This document shows positions 1 to 7,371 of a stretch of 39,174 nt of DNA, in pieces. The position numbers were made by a program, and so were the translations under genes. This stretch comes from Nitrospira sp. CG24D (lineage in GTDB: Bacteria; Nitrospirota; Nitrospiria; Nitrospirales; Nitrospiraceae): the NCBI GenBank assembly GCA_002869855.2, contig NEWQ02000020.1:1-39174 (forward strand), read 5' to 3'. The notes under the pieces are model-generated. The model did no database searches. It saw only the letters and a list, made by a program, of their open reading frames with translations, and was not told the origin of the DNA. The first letter of the stretch is position 1. Each line of letters opens with the position of its first letter.

Positions 1-341
1 AGGACGCTTGGCTGTACGGGGTCGCCGTCGGAACTGGGATTGCGATGTGGATTGTCGTCTCCTCGCTCTCCGGCAGGAGAGAGGCCTGGGATTCCGAATG
101 GTATTTTCTCATCGGCATTCCGATTATCTGCGTCGTATCTGCGGCGCTTGGATTTATGGAGACGAGCAGACCGTGGCGATGGGGAGTTGCTCCTCTGGTC
201 GGCCAGTTTTCATGGATGCTGGTGACCCAGGGGCCTGGAAATCTCCTGCCGCTCGGCGTCGTGGTATTCGGCGTGCTTTCCCTGCCATCGGTCATGACAG
301 CGAAGATCGGTGCGTACTTCGGCCGTACGAGGGTGAAATAG
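1..341 (+). CDS. Multi-pass membrane protein, C-terminal part (5' end outside window)
   Basis: The reading frame is open from base 3 and runs in from the left edge, so the start lies outside the window. The visible 112 residues are strongly hydrophobic, with about four potential membrane helices: a glycine-rich one at the left edge, one around the FLIGIPIICVVSAALGF stretch, and two after the central RPWRWG segment. It ends with a short basic tail (GRTRVK). No catalytic motif is visible and I do not recognise a named family; it resembles small uncharacterised inner-membrane proteins. The first visible Met (base 45) should not be taken as the start, because the frame upstream is open and also hydrophobic. 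Confidence 0.6.
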   Translation, partial: DAWLYGVAVGTGIAMWIVVSSLSGRREAWDSEWYFLIGIPIICVVSAALGFMETSRPWRWGVAPLVGQFSWMLVTQGPGNLLPLGVVVFGVLSLPSVMTAKIGAYFGRTRVK

Positions 342-478
342 CATTGTCATATCCGCGCACCGGATAGACCGCTTCTGAATCGCCCTCCCCTGATGCCACG
401 ATAGACCAAACCGACAGGCCACGTTACAATGGCCGCGCTTCCTGGCTCGCTTCGCACCAGATTTTCCGGGTACATCCT

Positions 479-1216
479 GTGGCAATCAGCACGACCTACA
501 TCGTCACCGTTCTGTTGGACGTCAACGAGATTCAGGACGTGGACGACCGGGCGGAAAGCCGCAGCTACATCGTCGGTGATCGCGAGTCCAAGCAGGCCGT
601 GATCATCGATGCCGTCATCGAGAACGTCGAGCGCGACCTTCGACTCCTCAACGAGCTTGGGCTGACCCTCCGCTTTGCCGTCGAAACTCACATCCACGCC
701 GATCACATCACCGGCGCCTCGGCCATCAAAGATCGAACCGGCGCGCAGATCGTATACGGCGGCGGCGCCAAGGGCGAGGTCACCGGCGCGGATCTGTTTC
801 TGTTCGAGGGCGAGGTGCTGCGGCTCGGTCAGGCGTCACTCACGGCGCTTGCAACCCCCGGTCATACGAATGGCTGCACGAGCTACGTGCTCCCTGGCGC
901 CGTCTTCACGGGCGATGCCTTGTTCATCCGCGGCAACGGCCGGACCGATTTCCAGGGCGGCTCGCCGGAGAAACTGTTCGACTCCGTTCGGAAGAAACTG
1001 TTCGCGCTGCCAAACGACACGATCGTCTACCCCGGGCACGATTATCAGGGCCGGATCTCCTCCACGATCGGCGAGGAAAAGCGATTCAACGAACGCCTGA
1101 ACCTCTCGATCGACCAGGCGGCGTTCGTCGACATGATGAATCGGAGAAACGTGCCGCGTCCCGCCAAAATGGATATCGCCATCCCCGCCAACATGAAAGC
1201 CGGCCGGACCACCTAA
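479..1216 (+). CDS. MBL-fold metallohydrolase, ETHE1/persulfide dioxygenase-like
   Basis: 245 residues with the order of motifs typical of ETHE1-type persulfide dioxygenases: THIHADHITGA (metal-binding His/Asp cluster), TPGHTNGC, TGDALFIRGNGRTDFQGG and YPGHDYQGR. In this family a mononuclear iron site oxidises glutathione persulfide to sulfite, so the likely role is detoxification of sulfane sulfur in the cytoplasm. No rhodanese domain is fused, but a secreted rhodanese is encoded about 13 kb away. The start is a GTG at 479 with only a weak ribosome site; the N-terminus is somewhat divergent, so the start is uncertain. It stands alone, with 224 bp to the next gene. Other MBL thioesterases (glyoxalase II) are less likely because of the RTDFQ motif. 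Confidence 0.85.
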   Translation: MAISTTYIVTVLLDVNEIQDVDDRAESRSYIVGDRESKQAVIIDAVIENVERDLRLLNELGLTLRFAVETHIHADHITGASAIKDRTGAQIVYGGGAKGEVTGADLFLFEGEVLRLGQASLTALATPGHTNGCTSYVLPGAVFTGDALFIRGNGRTDFQGGSPEKLFDSVRKKLFALPNDTIVYPGHDYQGRISSTIGEEKRFNERLNLSIDQAAFVDMMNRRNVPRPAKMDIAIPANMKAGRTT

Positions 1217-1270
1217 TCACTCCTGCCCTCTTTCTTCAAGCCGTCTTCACCATAAATCGATCCCCCATAC

Positions 1271-1288
1271 TGAGCTGCATTGATCAGA
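1271..1288 (+). promoter_or_regulatory. Recurrent ATTGATCAG motif, copy A (upstream of cupredoxin-like lipoprotein)
   Basis: TGAGCTGCATTGATCAGA, reading toward the gene that starts at 1441. It matches copy B (13539-13556) at 17 of 18 positions, and matches copies C and D in the ATTGATCAG half. A possible -10 hexamer (TAGGAT, 1309-1314) begins 23 nt after TTGATC, which would put the motif centre near -41. Interpretation as an activator site is inference. Confidence 0.4.
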
Positions 1289-1389
1289 TTATTAATCGGT
1301 CCCGCGCGTAGGATCGCATTCACCACGGGCGATCAGGTCGCTGCCGATTGATCGTGCCAAGTGATTTTACGTTGTGACCGTCAGAAACG

Positions 1390-1408
1390 AACCGATATAC
1401 ATTCGGTT
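1390..1408. repeat. Short inverted repeat in the leader of the cupredoxin-like gene
   Basis: AACCGA, a 7-nt spacer, then TCGGTT: a perfect 6-bp inverted repeat 32 nt before the start codon at 1441. It could be an operator or a small RNA hairpin in the 5' untranslated region. Arms this short can occur by chance. Confidence 0.3.
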
Positions 1409-1440
1409 GATGAGTTTCAAATTACTACAGGGGGTAGTCC

Positions 1441-2037
1441 ATGAACCAAATTCGATATCTGGGATTTGCGTTAGTGTTTGTGTTGGGATGTGAGGGTACG
1501 CCAACCGTGACGAGGACTGGGGATGTCAAAGACATCATCATCGGGGACAACCTCACGTCAGGTGATATCTCCGTTAGTCCAGGCGATGAAATTCGGTGGG
1601 TCAACAAGAGGACCGCACCTGTGCGAGTGGTCTTTATCGATCCGGTGTTGGATAAGCAGTTGTCCTGCAACAATAACTTCGGCGGGTGGATGACACCCAG
1701 CGGGACAGCACAACTGGCCACGAACCAAACCGCAAGTGTCTGTTTCCGTGATGCCGGCACATTCCGGTATACCGTCAGGATGGAATCAGCGAGAACAACC
1801 GGCGAGCTCAACGTCCCGGGAGTTATCAAGGTTGGCGGGCAGGGCGGGCAGGCCGTTGGTCAAACCAGTGATCAAAACCGTGGCCGAAGCAGTGGGCAGA
1901 CCGGTGATCAACCGCGCGAGCAAAAACTGGATCGCCCGAGTGATAGAACAAGCGATCAATCCAGCGAAAAATCCAGTAGTCCAACAAGCTCCACGTCGAC
2001 CACGACCACAACGACGACAACAATGCCCCCTCAGTAA
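1441..2037 (+). CDS. Cupredoxin-like lipoprotein with low-complexity tail
   Basis: 198 residues. Start ATG follows a GGGGG ribosome site. A short hydrophobic segment ends in the lipobox VLGC, so Cys17 is probably lipidated. Residues 30-125 look like a plastocyanin/cupredoxin beta-sandwich (ISVSPGDEIRWVNK, then an AGTFRYTVRM strand). The usual type-1 copper ligands are not visible: there is no histidine at the expected 'PH' position or near the C-terminal loop. Two cysteines (76 and 101) could instead form a disulfide. From about residue 132 the sequence becomes a Gln/Ser/Asp/Arg-rich tail with repeated (S/T)DQ and SGQ units and ends in a run of eight Thr before MPPQ, suggesting a flexible linker. 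The function is unknown; it is probably anchored to the outer membrane. Copy A of the recurrent motif lies upstream. Confidence 0.75.
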   Translation: MNQIRYLGFALVFVLGCEGTPTVTRTGDVKDIIIGDNLTSGDISVSPGDEIRWVNKRTAPVRVVFIDPVLDKQLSCNNNFGGWMTPSGTAQLATNQTASVCFRDAGTFRYTVRMESARTTGELNVPGVIKVGGQGGQAVGQTSDQNRGRSSGQTGDQPREQKLDRPSDRTSDQSSEKSSSPTSSTSTTTTTTTTMPPQ

Positions 2038-2556
2038 ATCAAACCGCCATCACAACTCATTGAGGTATGCCGCGGAAGAAACTGGATAAGAAAAGGGGGA
2101 GGACGAGAAGAGGGACAGGCTAGTTTTCAGCGGCTTCCTCGGCCTCCCCCCTTCTTTCCACATTGTCGATTCCAATCCCGGCATCACTGCTATCTTTGCC
2201 TGCCAGTCTTCCATTCTGAATTGTTGATGCCGATTCATACGGGTCGACGGCGTGTCCGGTTTAAGATCTAAACTGGGGCAACCGGAACATTCTGAATTTT
2301 CCCGTGCGTGGCCGTCCGGCGCCTTCCTCGCCTCTCCATCCCACACCGCCTCTCCATCACCTCAGGAGTGATGAATCCGCTTCCCACTTTACAGAAGACT
2401 GAATCGTCCCACCTTTTGGTGTCCTCTTAGTGGTTCGACTGGTAAACGGTCGCATTCGATACATCTGGCTTTTGATTCAGCGGGATGCAAGGGGGGGAGA
2501 ACAGGCTACTCACGGGCAGGAGTGATTCAGGCAGGAAAGAACAAATGAAAATGTCC
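2038..2556. other. 519-bp stretch without a convincing gene
   Basis: No frame has a good start and ribosome site. The only structure I see is GGGGGAGG near 2095 and its complement CCTCCCCC near 2145, which could pair into a long stem-loop after the cupredoxin-like gene. It has no T-tract on the + side and a large loop, so it is not a clear terminator. Confidence 0.4.
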
Positions 2557-2808
2557 CTACTGCTCTAACTTCATCTCTGCTGACTTGGCCGCATATCGCT
2601 GTATATCGCGGTCCGCAATGATGACATTCACGACCTCGCCGTCCTCATAGATATCAGCAACATTGAGCGCTCCGTTCAAGATCAGAGCTCCGAGTTCCTG
2701 TTCACTGATATTCAGGCGTTTTGCGGTCGCTGTGGGAGAAAGACCCCGCAAACCAGGATCTCGCTCAAGTGCCGTCATCCATTCTGTGGGCGAGTAGCGT
2801 TTTCTCAT
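2557..2808 (-). CDS. Small helix-turn-helix-like protein, unknown function
   Basis: 83 residues, start ATG at 2808. The middle (LSPTATAKRLNISEQELGALI) reads as a helix-turn-helix resembling XRE/MerR-type recognition helices, followed by a short acidic strand region (VADIYEDGEVVNVIIADRDI) and a C-terminal helix. I cannot assign a family. It lies 87 bp beyond the 3' end of ilvA on the same strand and could be read through from it, but no gene partner gives a clue to its targets. Confidence 0.55.
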   Translation of the reverse strand: MRKRYSPTEWMTALERDPGLRGLSPTATAKRLNISEQELGALILNGALNVADIYEDGEVVNVIIADRDIQRYAAKSAEMKLEQ

Positions 2809-2895
2809 GCAACGCAGTCTATAGAAGAGCCGGTACTATTTCAAAGACATCGAAGAAAACCGCCCGTCCCCTCTTCATTCCTGTCACCCCGCCGC

Positions 2896-4104
2896 TTATT
2901 CGATCACGTTGAATTCGTAGCGCGCCCCCGTGAGTGCCGCCAACAGTTCCGACGCATGATCGCGCCCGCGGGTTTCCATGGTGATGTCGATCGCAGCTTC
3001 GTTCAGACTAACGCCATAGTGGGCACGGTTATAGGACGTCTCTACGATATTGGCGCGCGCCTTGGAAATGACCGCCGTCAAACCTTCCAACGCACCGGGA
3101 TAGTCCGGAAGCAGGACGCGCAGGCGCAATCGCCTTCCGTCCCGGACCATGCCCTGTTCGATGATTCTCGCCAGCAGATTGACATCCAGGTTGCCGCCGG
3201 ACACCAACACCGCGATGTTCTTACCGCGATGCTCCGTTTTTGCTTGCAGAACGGCGGCCAGCGCCACGGCGCCCGCCCCTTCCGCCACCGTTTTCTCGCC
3301 CTCCAGCAGCATCAGGATCGCCTCCGCAATTTCGTCTTCATCGACTGTCACGATCCGATCGACATATCGGCTCACGAGCGGCAGTGTGCGCTGGCCTGCC
3401 CGTCGAACGGCGATGCCGTCCGCCAATGTCGATTTTGCAGGAAGATCGACAGGGATCTGGCGCTGCAGAGCCGCGTGCATCGACGGCAACCGCGCGGTTT
3501 GGACGCCGATCACCTCCACCCGAGCGCTGCGCTCTTTGACCGCACAACCAATGCCGCCGATCAGCCCTCCCCCTCCGACCGGCACGACAATCACGTCCAA
3601 CTCCGGATTCTGCTGGAGAAGTTCGAGACCGATGGTCCCTTGCCCCGCGATCACGTCATCGTCATCGAAGGGATGGATGAACGTGGCCCGTTTCTGTACG
3701 CTCCGTTCAATGGCTGCCTCACAGGCTTCGTCATAGCTGTCGCCATGCAGGACGACATCCGCACCGTAGCCACGGGTCGCGGACAGTTTGATCAAAGGCG
3801 TCAGCCGCGGCATCCAGATTTGAGCCGGAATGTCGCGCTGAGTCGCGTGATAGGCCACTCCTTGCCCATGGTTCCCTGCCGAGGCCGCAATCACCCCCTG
3901 CCGCCGTTCGTCATCCGTCATGGTCAAGATACGATTCAGCGCGCCGCGCTCCTTGAACGATCCGGTCATCTGCAGATTTTCCAGTTTCAAGAAGATCGAA
4001 TTCCCCGTCAGTCTGGACAGCATTTTTGAGTGCACCAACGGAGACTCATAGATCGACGGTCTGATCCGGGCGGCGGCGGCTTCGATCGATTCACGAGTGA
4101 CCAT
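2896..4104 (-). CDS. ilvA: Threonine ammonia-lyase (threonine deaminase)
   Basis: 402 residues. A fold-type II PLP enzyme that converts threonine to 2-oxobutanoate and ammonia, the first step toward isoleucine. The PLP lysine is Lys51 in GSFKERGA, the phosphate-binding glycine loop is VGGGGLIGG near 172-180, and the Ser/Gly-rich SGGNLD motif is near 300. The C-terminal ~75 residues (LRVLLPDYPGALEGLTAVI) form one ACT domain, as in short 400-residue threonine deaminases rather than the ~510-residue E. coli enzyme with a doubled regulatory domain. Start ATG at 4104 has a GGGGAG site 5 nt upstream. An apparent attenuator precedes it (promoter 4320-4348, leader ORF 4213-4278, terminator 4139-4172), suggesting control by amino-acid supply. 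A biosynthetic role fits that control better than a catabolic TdcB role. Confidence 0.92.
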   Translation of the reverse strand: MVTRESIEAAAARIRPSIYESPLVHSKMLSRLTGNSIFLKLENLQMTGSFKERGALNRILTMTDDERRQGVIAASAGNHGQGVAYHATQRDIPAQIWMPRLTPLIKLSATRGYGADVVLHGDSYDEACEAAIERSVQKRATFIHPFDDDDVIAGQGTIGLELLQQNPELDVIVVPVGGGGLIGGIGCAVKERSARVEVIGVQTARLPSMHAALQRQIPVDLPAKSTLADGIAVRRAGQRTLPLVSRYVDRIVTVDEDEIAEAILMLLEGEKTVAEGAGAVALAAVLQAKTEHRGKNIAVLVSGGNLDVNLLARIIEQGMVRDGRRLRLRVLLPDYPGALEGLTAVISKARANIVETSYNRAHYGVSLNEAAIDITMETRGRDHASELLAALTGARYEFNVIE

Positions 4105-4138
4105 GCTGACTCCCCTTCAGTTGCTCTCTGTCGGCCAT

Positions 4139-4172
4139 AAAAAACCCCTGGCGGAACCGAATCCACCAGGGG
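4139..4172 (-). terminator. Intrinsic terminator inside the ilvA leader (attenuator)
   Basis: On the minus strand the RNA reads CCCCUGGUGG, an 8-nt loop, then CCGCCAGGGG and six U. This is a 10-bp stem (nine Watson-Crick pairs and one G-U) directly followed by a U tract, a textbook Rho-independent terminator. It lies 34 bp before the ilvA start and after the leader promoter, so it must be bypassed for ilvA to be made. It is not the end of another gene, since no larger gene lies upstream on this strand. Confidence 0.8.
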
Positions 4173-4212
4173 CCTTTTGCTGCGTCGATATCGCTCTCGG
4201 TGGCAGACAGGC

Positions 4213-4278
4213 TCAGGCGGAAGTGGCGATGCTCATCGCCGCCATGCTAATCCCGATGCGCTGCCGAATGGTCTTCAT
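4213..4278 (-). CDS. Putative ilvA leader peptide (21 aa)
   Basis: An ATG-to-TGA frame of 21 codons, peptide MKTIRQRIGISMAAMSIATS plus a final Ala. It has four Ile and two Thr codons in 21, the product and substrate amino acids of the ilvA pathway. It sits between the promoter (4320-4348) and the terminator (4139-4172), the layout of a ribosome-stalling attenuator. Weak points: I see no good Shine-Dalgarno site, the Ile codons are spread out rather than consecutive, and the only antiterminator pairing I could find is short (CCACC at 4199-4203 with the GGUGG of the terminator stem). Confidence 0.45.
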   Translation of the reverse strand: MKTIRQRIGISMAAMSIATSA

Positions 4279-4319
4279 AATTTCACGACACACCGCTGTT
4301 TACTCTCTCTGCCCCGCAA

Positions 4320-4348
4320 TTTATATCATCCGCCGATAGACGTATCAA
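4320..4348 (-). promoter_or_regulatory. Sigma-70-type promoter for ilvA
   Basis: On the minus strand TTGATA (4343-4348), a 17-nt spacer and TATAAA (4320-4325). Both hexamers match consensus at five of six positions with ideal spacing. Transcription would begin near 4313, giving a leader of roughly 200 nt that contains the leader ORF and the terminator. Confidence 0.65.
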
Positions 4349-4571
4349 GCCAGCGCGCGTTATCGGTTCCCGCCGTCTGATCGCGACGCCATCGGTGACG
4401 GCACCGGATTGCCCAGATGATCGGATGCGATCCAATTCCTTTCGTCGGTATCGATGATGAACCTTGCCCGCATACTTGAAGCATGAGCGTCAGGACTTGC
4501 AATCAAACATCTCCCAGCGCGTGGCAGGCCAGCTCAGCCTGTCCCCTTTCCTCTACTGCTCGCTGGATAAT

Positions 4572-6098
4572 CTAGCCGAGCATCTGCGAAGGCACGGCGC
4601 CCTGCATCGCCTCGGGAATCGGCTGTCCCATCAGACGCAAACAGGTCGGCGCCACATCGAGCACTGACAAGTTGGGAAGCCGCCCCCGGCCTGAAATGCC
4701 CGGTCCTGCAGCGGCAAAGAATCCCCGGAGATCGTGCCGGGTATCGCGGTTGAAAAACAAATCCTTCTGTTCGAACACGGCGCGCGGGTGTTCGATCCGC
4801 CGCTTCGGATAGGATGCGGGAACCCAGTCGAAGAAGATGTCCGGCAGTGACCGGTGCGGTTCCGTCCGGTAAAGATCCACGGTACGGGCGATGTACCGAA
4901 CGGCTGGTTGACCACTCTTGGGATCGATCAGCTGTTTCAGATCGTCTTCCACCCGATCCAGCAGCTTCCGGTATTCGGCACCGGGCTCGACGACGCCCTG
5001 CGGTTCCCGTCCGCGGAGATTGACGCGCAGGAGCCCGAGAAAATACGACGGGATCGGGAACAGCGTGGTGGCCGGCCAGTCGGTTCCCCCGAACCACTCT
5101 CGTGTCAGCATACGGCCATGAAAGCCATCCGGCAGCCTGTCGCTGATCGCCCGCTGCCAGGATTGCGGGATCATTCGCCGGATCAGGCGTGGCGCGGCCG
5201 GCTCTGAGCCGGCAGGCTGCTGCATCTGATGATAGCCCAGCTGCCGGCAGAAGGCCCGCGTGAGTTCGAGGTTCGGATAGTCTTCCTGGATCCCCATGTT
5301 CGACACGACGATCGCTGTGCTATCCTGCCCCAGCTGATCCAGCACCCGGCCGAACATGTGATCGATCGCCTGGTACACGTCGCGCGTCGCATGCTTCAAC
5401 CGGCCTCCGTTGGGCACCGGGGCGCTGGCGCGGTCGGAATACTTCCAGAACTGGTGTCCGGCGATGTGCGCTTCGTGAAATCCGATGACGACCAGGTCAT
5501 AGTGATCGCGAGACAGCAGATGCCGACAGATGACGGCTTTCTGTTCGATCTGCTTCAACAATCCCGTGTAGATCCGTTCGTCGTCATCGACGGTGCCTCC
5601 GACCAGTTCTTCCACACCGAGAGGTGAACCGAATTGCCTGCGCAGATCCGCAAACAGCGACGACGGAACGGAGTACCCCGCAAATCGCGCGTTGTGAGGC
5701 GACCAGTTGGCCACCTGCACGCCGGGCACGCCGGTCGTACAATGCGCTTCCGGCACATCGATGGCCGCCACACGCATACGACTGTCGCCGAGATGCCCCC
5801 AGAAGGGCACGGCATCGTCGACCCGTTGATCGGAGAGCTCGAGTTCATAGGTCCCCGGTTTGAGCGGACGCCAGTAGTAATACCCGTGTTGCGCCCGGGA
5901 CAGGCCGGAGAGCAGGGAGACCCAGATCCCGTTTTCACTGACAAACTCGGAGCCGGTGAGCCGGCTTTGCACGCCCCGCTCGAGCAGTCCCTTGATCGTC
6001 GGCAGGTACCCCTCATCGGCCCATTGCTCGATCAATCCGGCATCGCCGGCGTCAAAAGCCAGGAGCACGAGCGGACCGCGTTCACCTGTCTGGTTCAT
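4572..6098 (-). CDS. Alkaline-phosphatase-fold protein (type I phosphodiesterase / nucleotide pyrophosphatase family)
   Basis: 508 residues from the ATG at 6098, which has a GGAG site; a GTG at 6149 would add 17 residues but has no site. The family hydrolyses phosphodiesters or phosphoesters using two metals. Visible landmarks: LLAFDAGDAGLIEQW at the start (first metal Asp), SLLSGLSRAQHGYYYW, a GFHEAHIAGHQFWKY segment, RHDLRGFFAAAGPGISG, and DVAPTCLRLMGQPIP near the end. Two sites look altered: the usual S-D-H-G metal motif reads SNMG, and the nucleophile region reads ENGIW instead of a Thr/Ser before Pro-x-Trp. Activity may therefore be lost or changed. It is divergent from the next gene (158 bp apart) and sits beside sugar-modifying genes. 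Confidence 0.75.
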   Translation of the reverse strand: MNQTGERGPLVLLAFDAGDAGLIEQWADEGYLPTIKGLLERGVQSRLTGSEFVSENGIWVSLLSGLSRAQHGYYYWRPLKPGTYELELSDQRVDDAVPFWGHLGDSRMRVAAIDVPEAHCTTGVPGVQVANWSPHNARFAGYSVPSSLFADLRRQFGSPLGVEELVGGTVDDDERIYTGLLKQIEQKAVICRHLLSRDHYDLVVIGFHEAHIAGHQFWKYSDRASAPVPNGGRLKHATRDVYQAIDHMFGRVLDQLGQDSTAIVVSNMGIQEDYPNLELTRAFCRQLGYHQMQQPAGSEPAAPRLIRRMIPQSWQRAISDRLPDGFHGRMLTREWFGGTDWPATTLFPIPSYFLGLLRVNLRGREPQGVVEPGAEYRKLLDRVEDDLKQLIDPKSGQPAVRYIARTVDLYRTEPHRSLPDIFFDWVPASYPKRRIEHPRAVFEQKDLFFNRDTRHDLRGFFAAAGPGISGRGRLPNLSVLDVAPTCLRLMGQPIPEAMQGAVPSQMLG

Positions 6099-6256
6099 GC
6101 GAGACTCCGGGTTGGTGAGATCAGCGGCAGAATAACCCTCCCTCAGCACCGGTTCAAGGGCGCGCGCAGGGCGTCATTCGCACAACGGCCTGCGGTCTCC
6201 CTTCACGGATTAAAACGGAAACGAGGACAGGCGACCGAAACCGGGAAGGATCTCGA

Positions 6257-7357
6257 ATGTCTATCGGAATAGGAATCATCGGTTATGCCGGGGCCGCATC
6301 ACGGCTGCACCTGCCTGTCCTGACCCGGCTCCCCGGAGTACGGGTGACCGCGATCGCCGGAACTACCGGGGAAACCCTTCACGCTATGGCCGATCGCTAC
6401 GCGATCCCCGGCCGATACCTCGATTATCGCGCCCTGCTGCGCGATCCATCGGTCGATGCCGTGGCTGTCTGTGTCCCCCCGGCCCTGCATGAGGTTATCG
6501 GGCTGGCGGCCCTGGACGCGAAGAAGCACCTCTTTATGGAAAAGCCGCTGGCCCTCTCGCTCGATCAGTGCGCGCACTTGGTCCAGGCAGCCGAATCGGC
6601 GCAGGTGACGACCATGGTCGGCTTCCATCTTCGCTGGCACCGGCTCGTGCAAGAGGCGCAGAAACGGATTGCCTCCGGCCGTCTCGGCAGAGTCGAACTG
6701 CTCCGGACCGTGTTTACCAGCGGGATTCTCCGGCGCGCGAATGTGCCGGCCTGGCGTCAGCGCCGCGAGGCCGGCGGCGGCGTCCTGATCGAATCGGGCG
6801 TGCATTACTATGACCTCTGGCGTTTTCTGACCGAAAGCCGCGTCGAGGAAGTCCAGGTCGTGAGCCGCTCAGAACAGCACAATGACATTACGGCGGCAGT
6901 GACGGCGCGACTGGAGAACGGCACCATTGCCACCGCCGGATTTTGCCAGGGGACTGTGGACGACCTGGAGATCGACATCTACGGATCGGCTGGTCGCCTG
7001 CGCATTTCCGGATACGCGCTCGACGGCCTACGCTTCGATCCGTCCGGATGCAAGGGGCTGAAGAAACTTATGACCAGGGCTCTCTCCACCCCGGATCGAG
7101 TGCTCCGCACAGTGCAGGGAGCCGCCATCGGAGGATACTACGCCAACGCATACACCAATCAGTGGCAGGGCTTCGTTCAAGCCATTCACAGCGGCACCAG
7201 GGCCGGCGCCACATTTGCGGACGGCCTGGCAGCCACCCGGGTCGCCCTTGCGGTCACGCAGGCAGCCGACTCCGGTTCGTTGGTTCGTGTCACCGACTGC
7301 GCCGATACGATCGCACCGGTCCGGGATCAAAGCAGCGACCAGCCGTCCAGGCCCTGA
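6257..7357 (+). CDS. Gfo/Idh/MocA-family oxidoreductase
   Basis: 366 residues. The N-terminal Rossmann fold (GIGIIGYAGAASRLHLP) binds NAD(P), and the family signature E-K-P lies at residues 95-97 (FMEKPLAL). The C-terminal half has the usual GGGVLIESGVHYYDLWRFL segment with the conserved His. Such enzymes oxidise or reduce sugars and inositols, often nucleotide sugars for surface polysaccharides; the substrate cannot be read from the sequence. Start ATG has a GGAAGGA site. Its 3' end is 14 bp from the convergent GT4 gene, and the local genes are consistent with a sugar or envelope role. Confidence 0.85.
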   Translation: MSIGIGIIGYAGAASRLHLPVLTRLPGVRVTAIAGTTGETLHAMADRYAIPGRYLDYRALLRDPSVDAVAVCVPPALHEVIGLAALDAKKHLFMEKPLALSLDQCAHLVQAAESAQVTTMVGFHLRWHRLVQEAQKRIASGRLGRVELLRTVFTSGILRRANVPAWRQRREAGGGVLIESGVHYYDLWRFLTESRVEEVQVVSRSEQHNDITAAVTARLENGTIATAGFCQGTVDDLEIDIYGSAGRLRISGYALDGLRFDPSGCKGLKKLMTRALSTPDRVLRTVQGAAIGGYYANAYTNQWQGFVQAIHSGTRAGATFADGLAATRVALAVTQAADSGSLVRVTDCADTIAPVRDQSSDQPSRP

Positions 7358-7371
7358 GAGCCCCAACCGGC

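Noticed and set aside
2050..2346. 98-residue minus-strand frame after the cupredoxin-like gene
   Set aside because: Composition does not look like protein, no ribosome site, and it overlaps a likely 3' stem-loop.
4105..4312. T-box riboswitch as the explanation of the ilvA leader
   Set aside because: The conserved T-box bulge (AGGGUGGNACCGCG) is not present; the short leader ORF and terminator fit peptide-based attenuation better.
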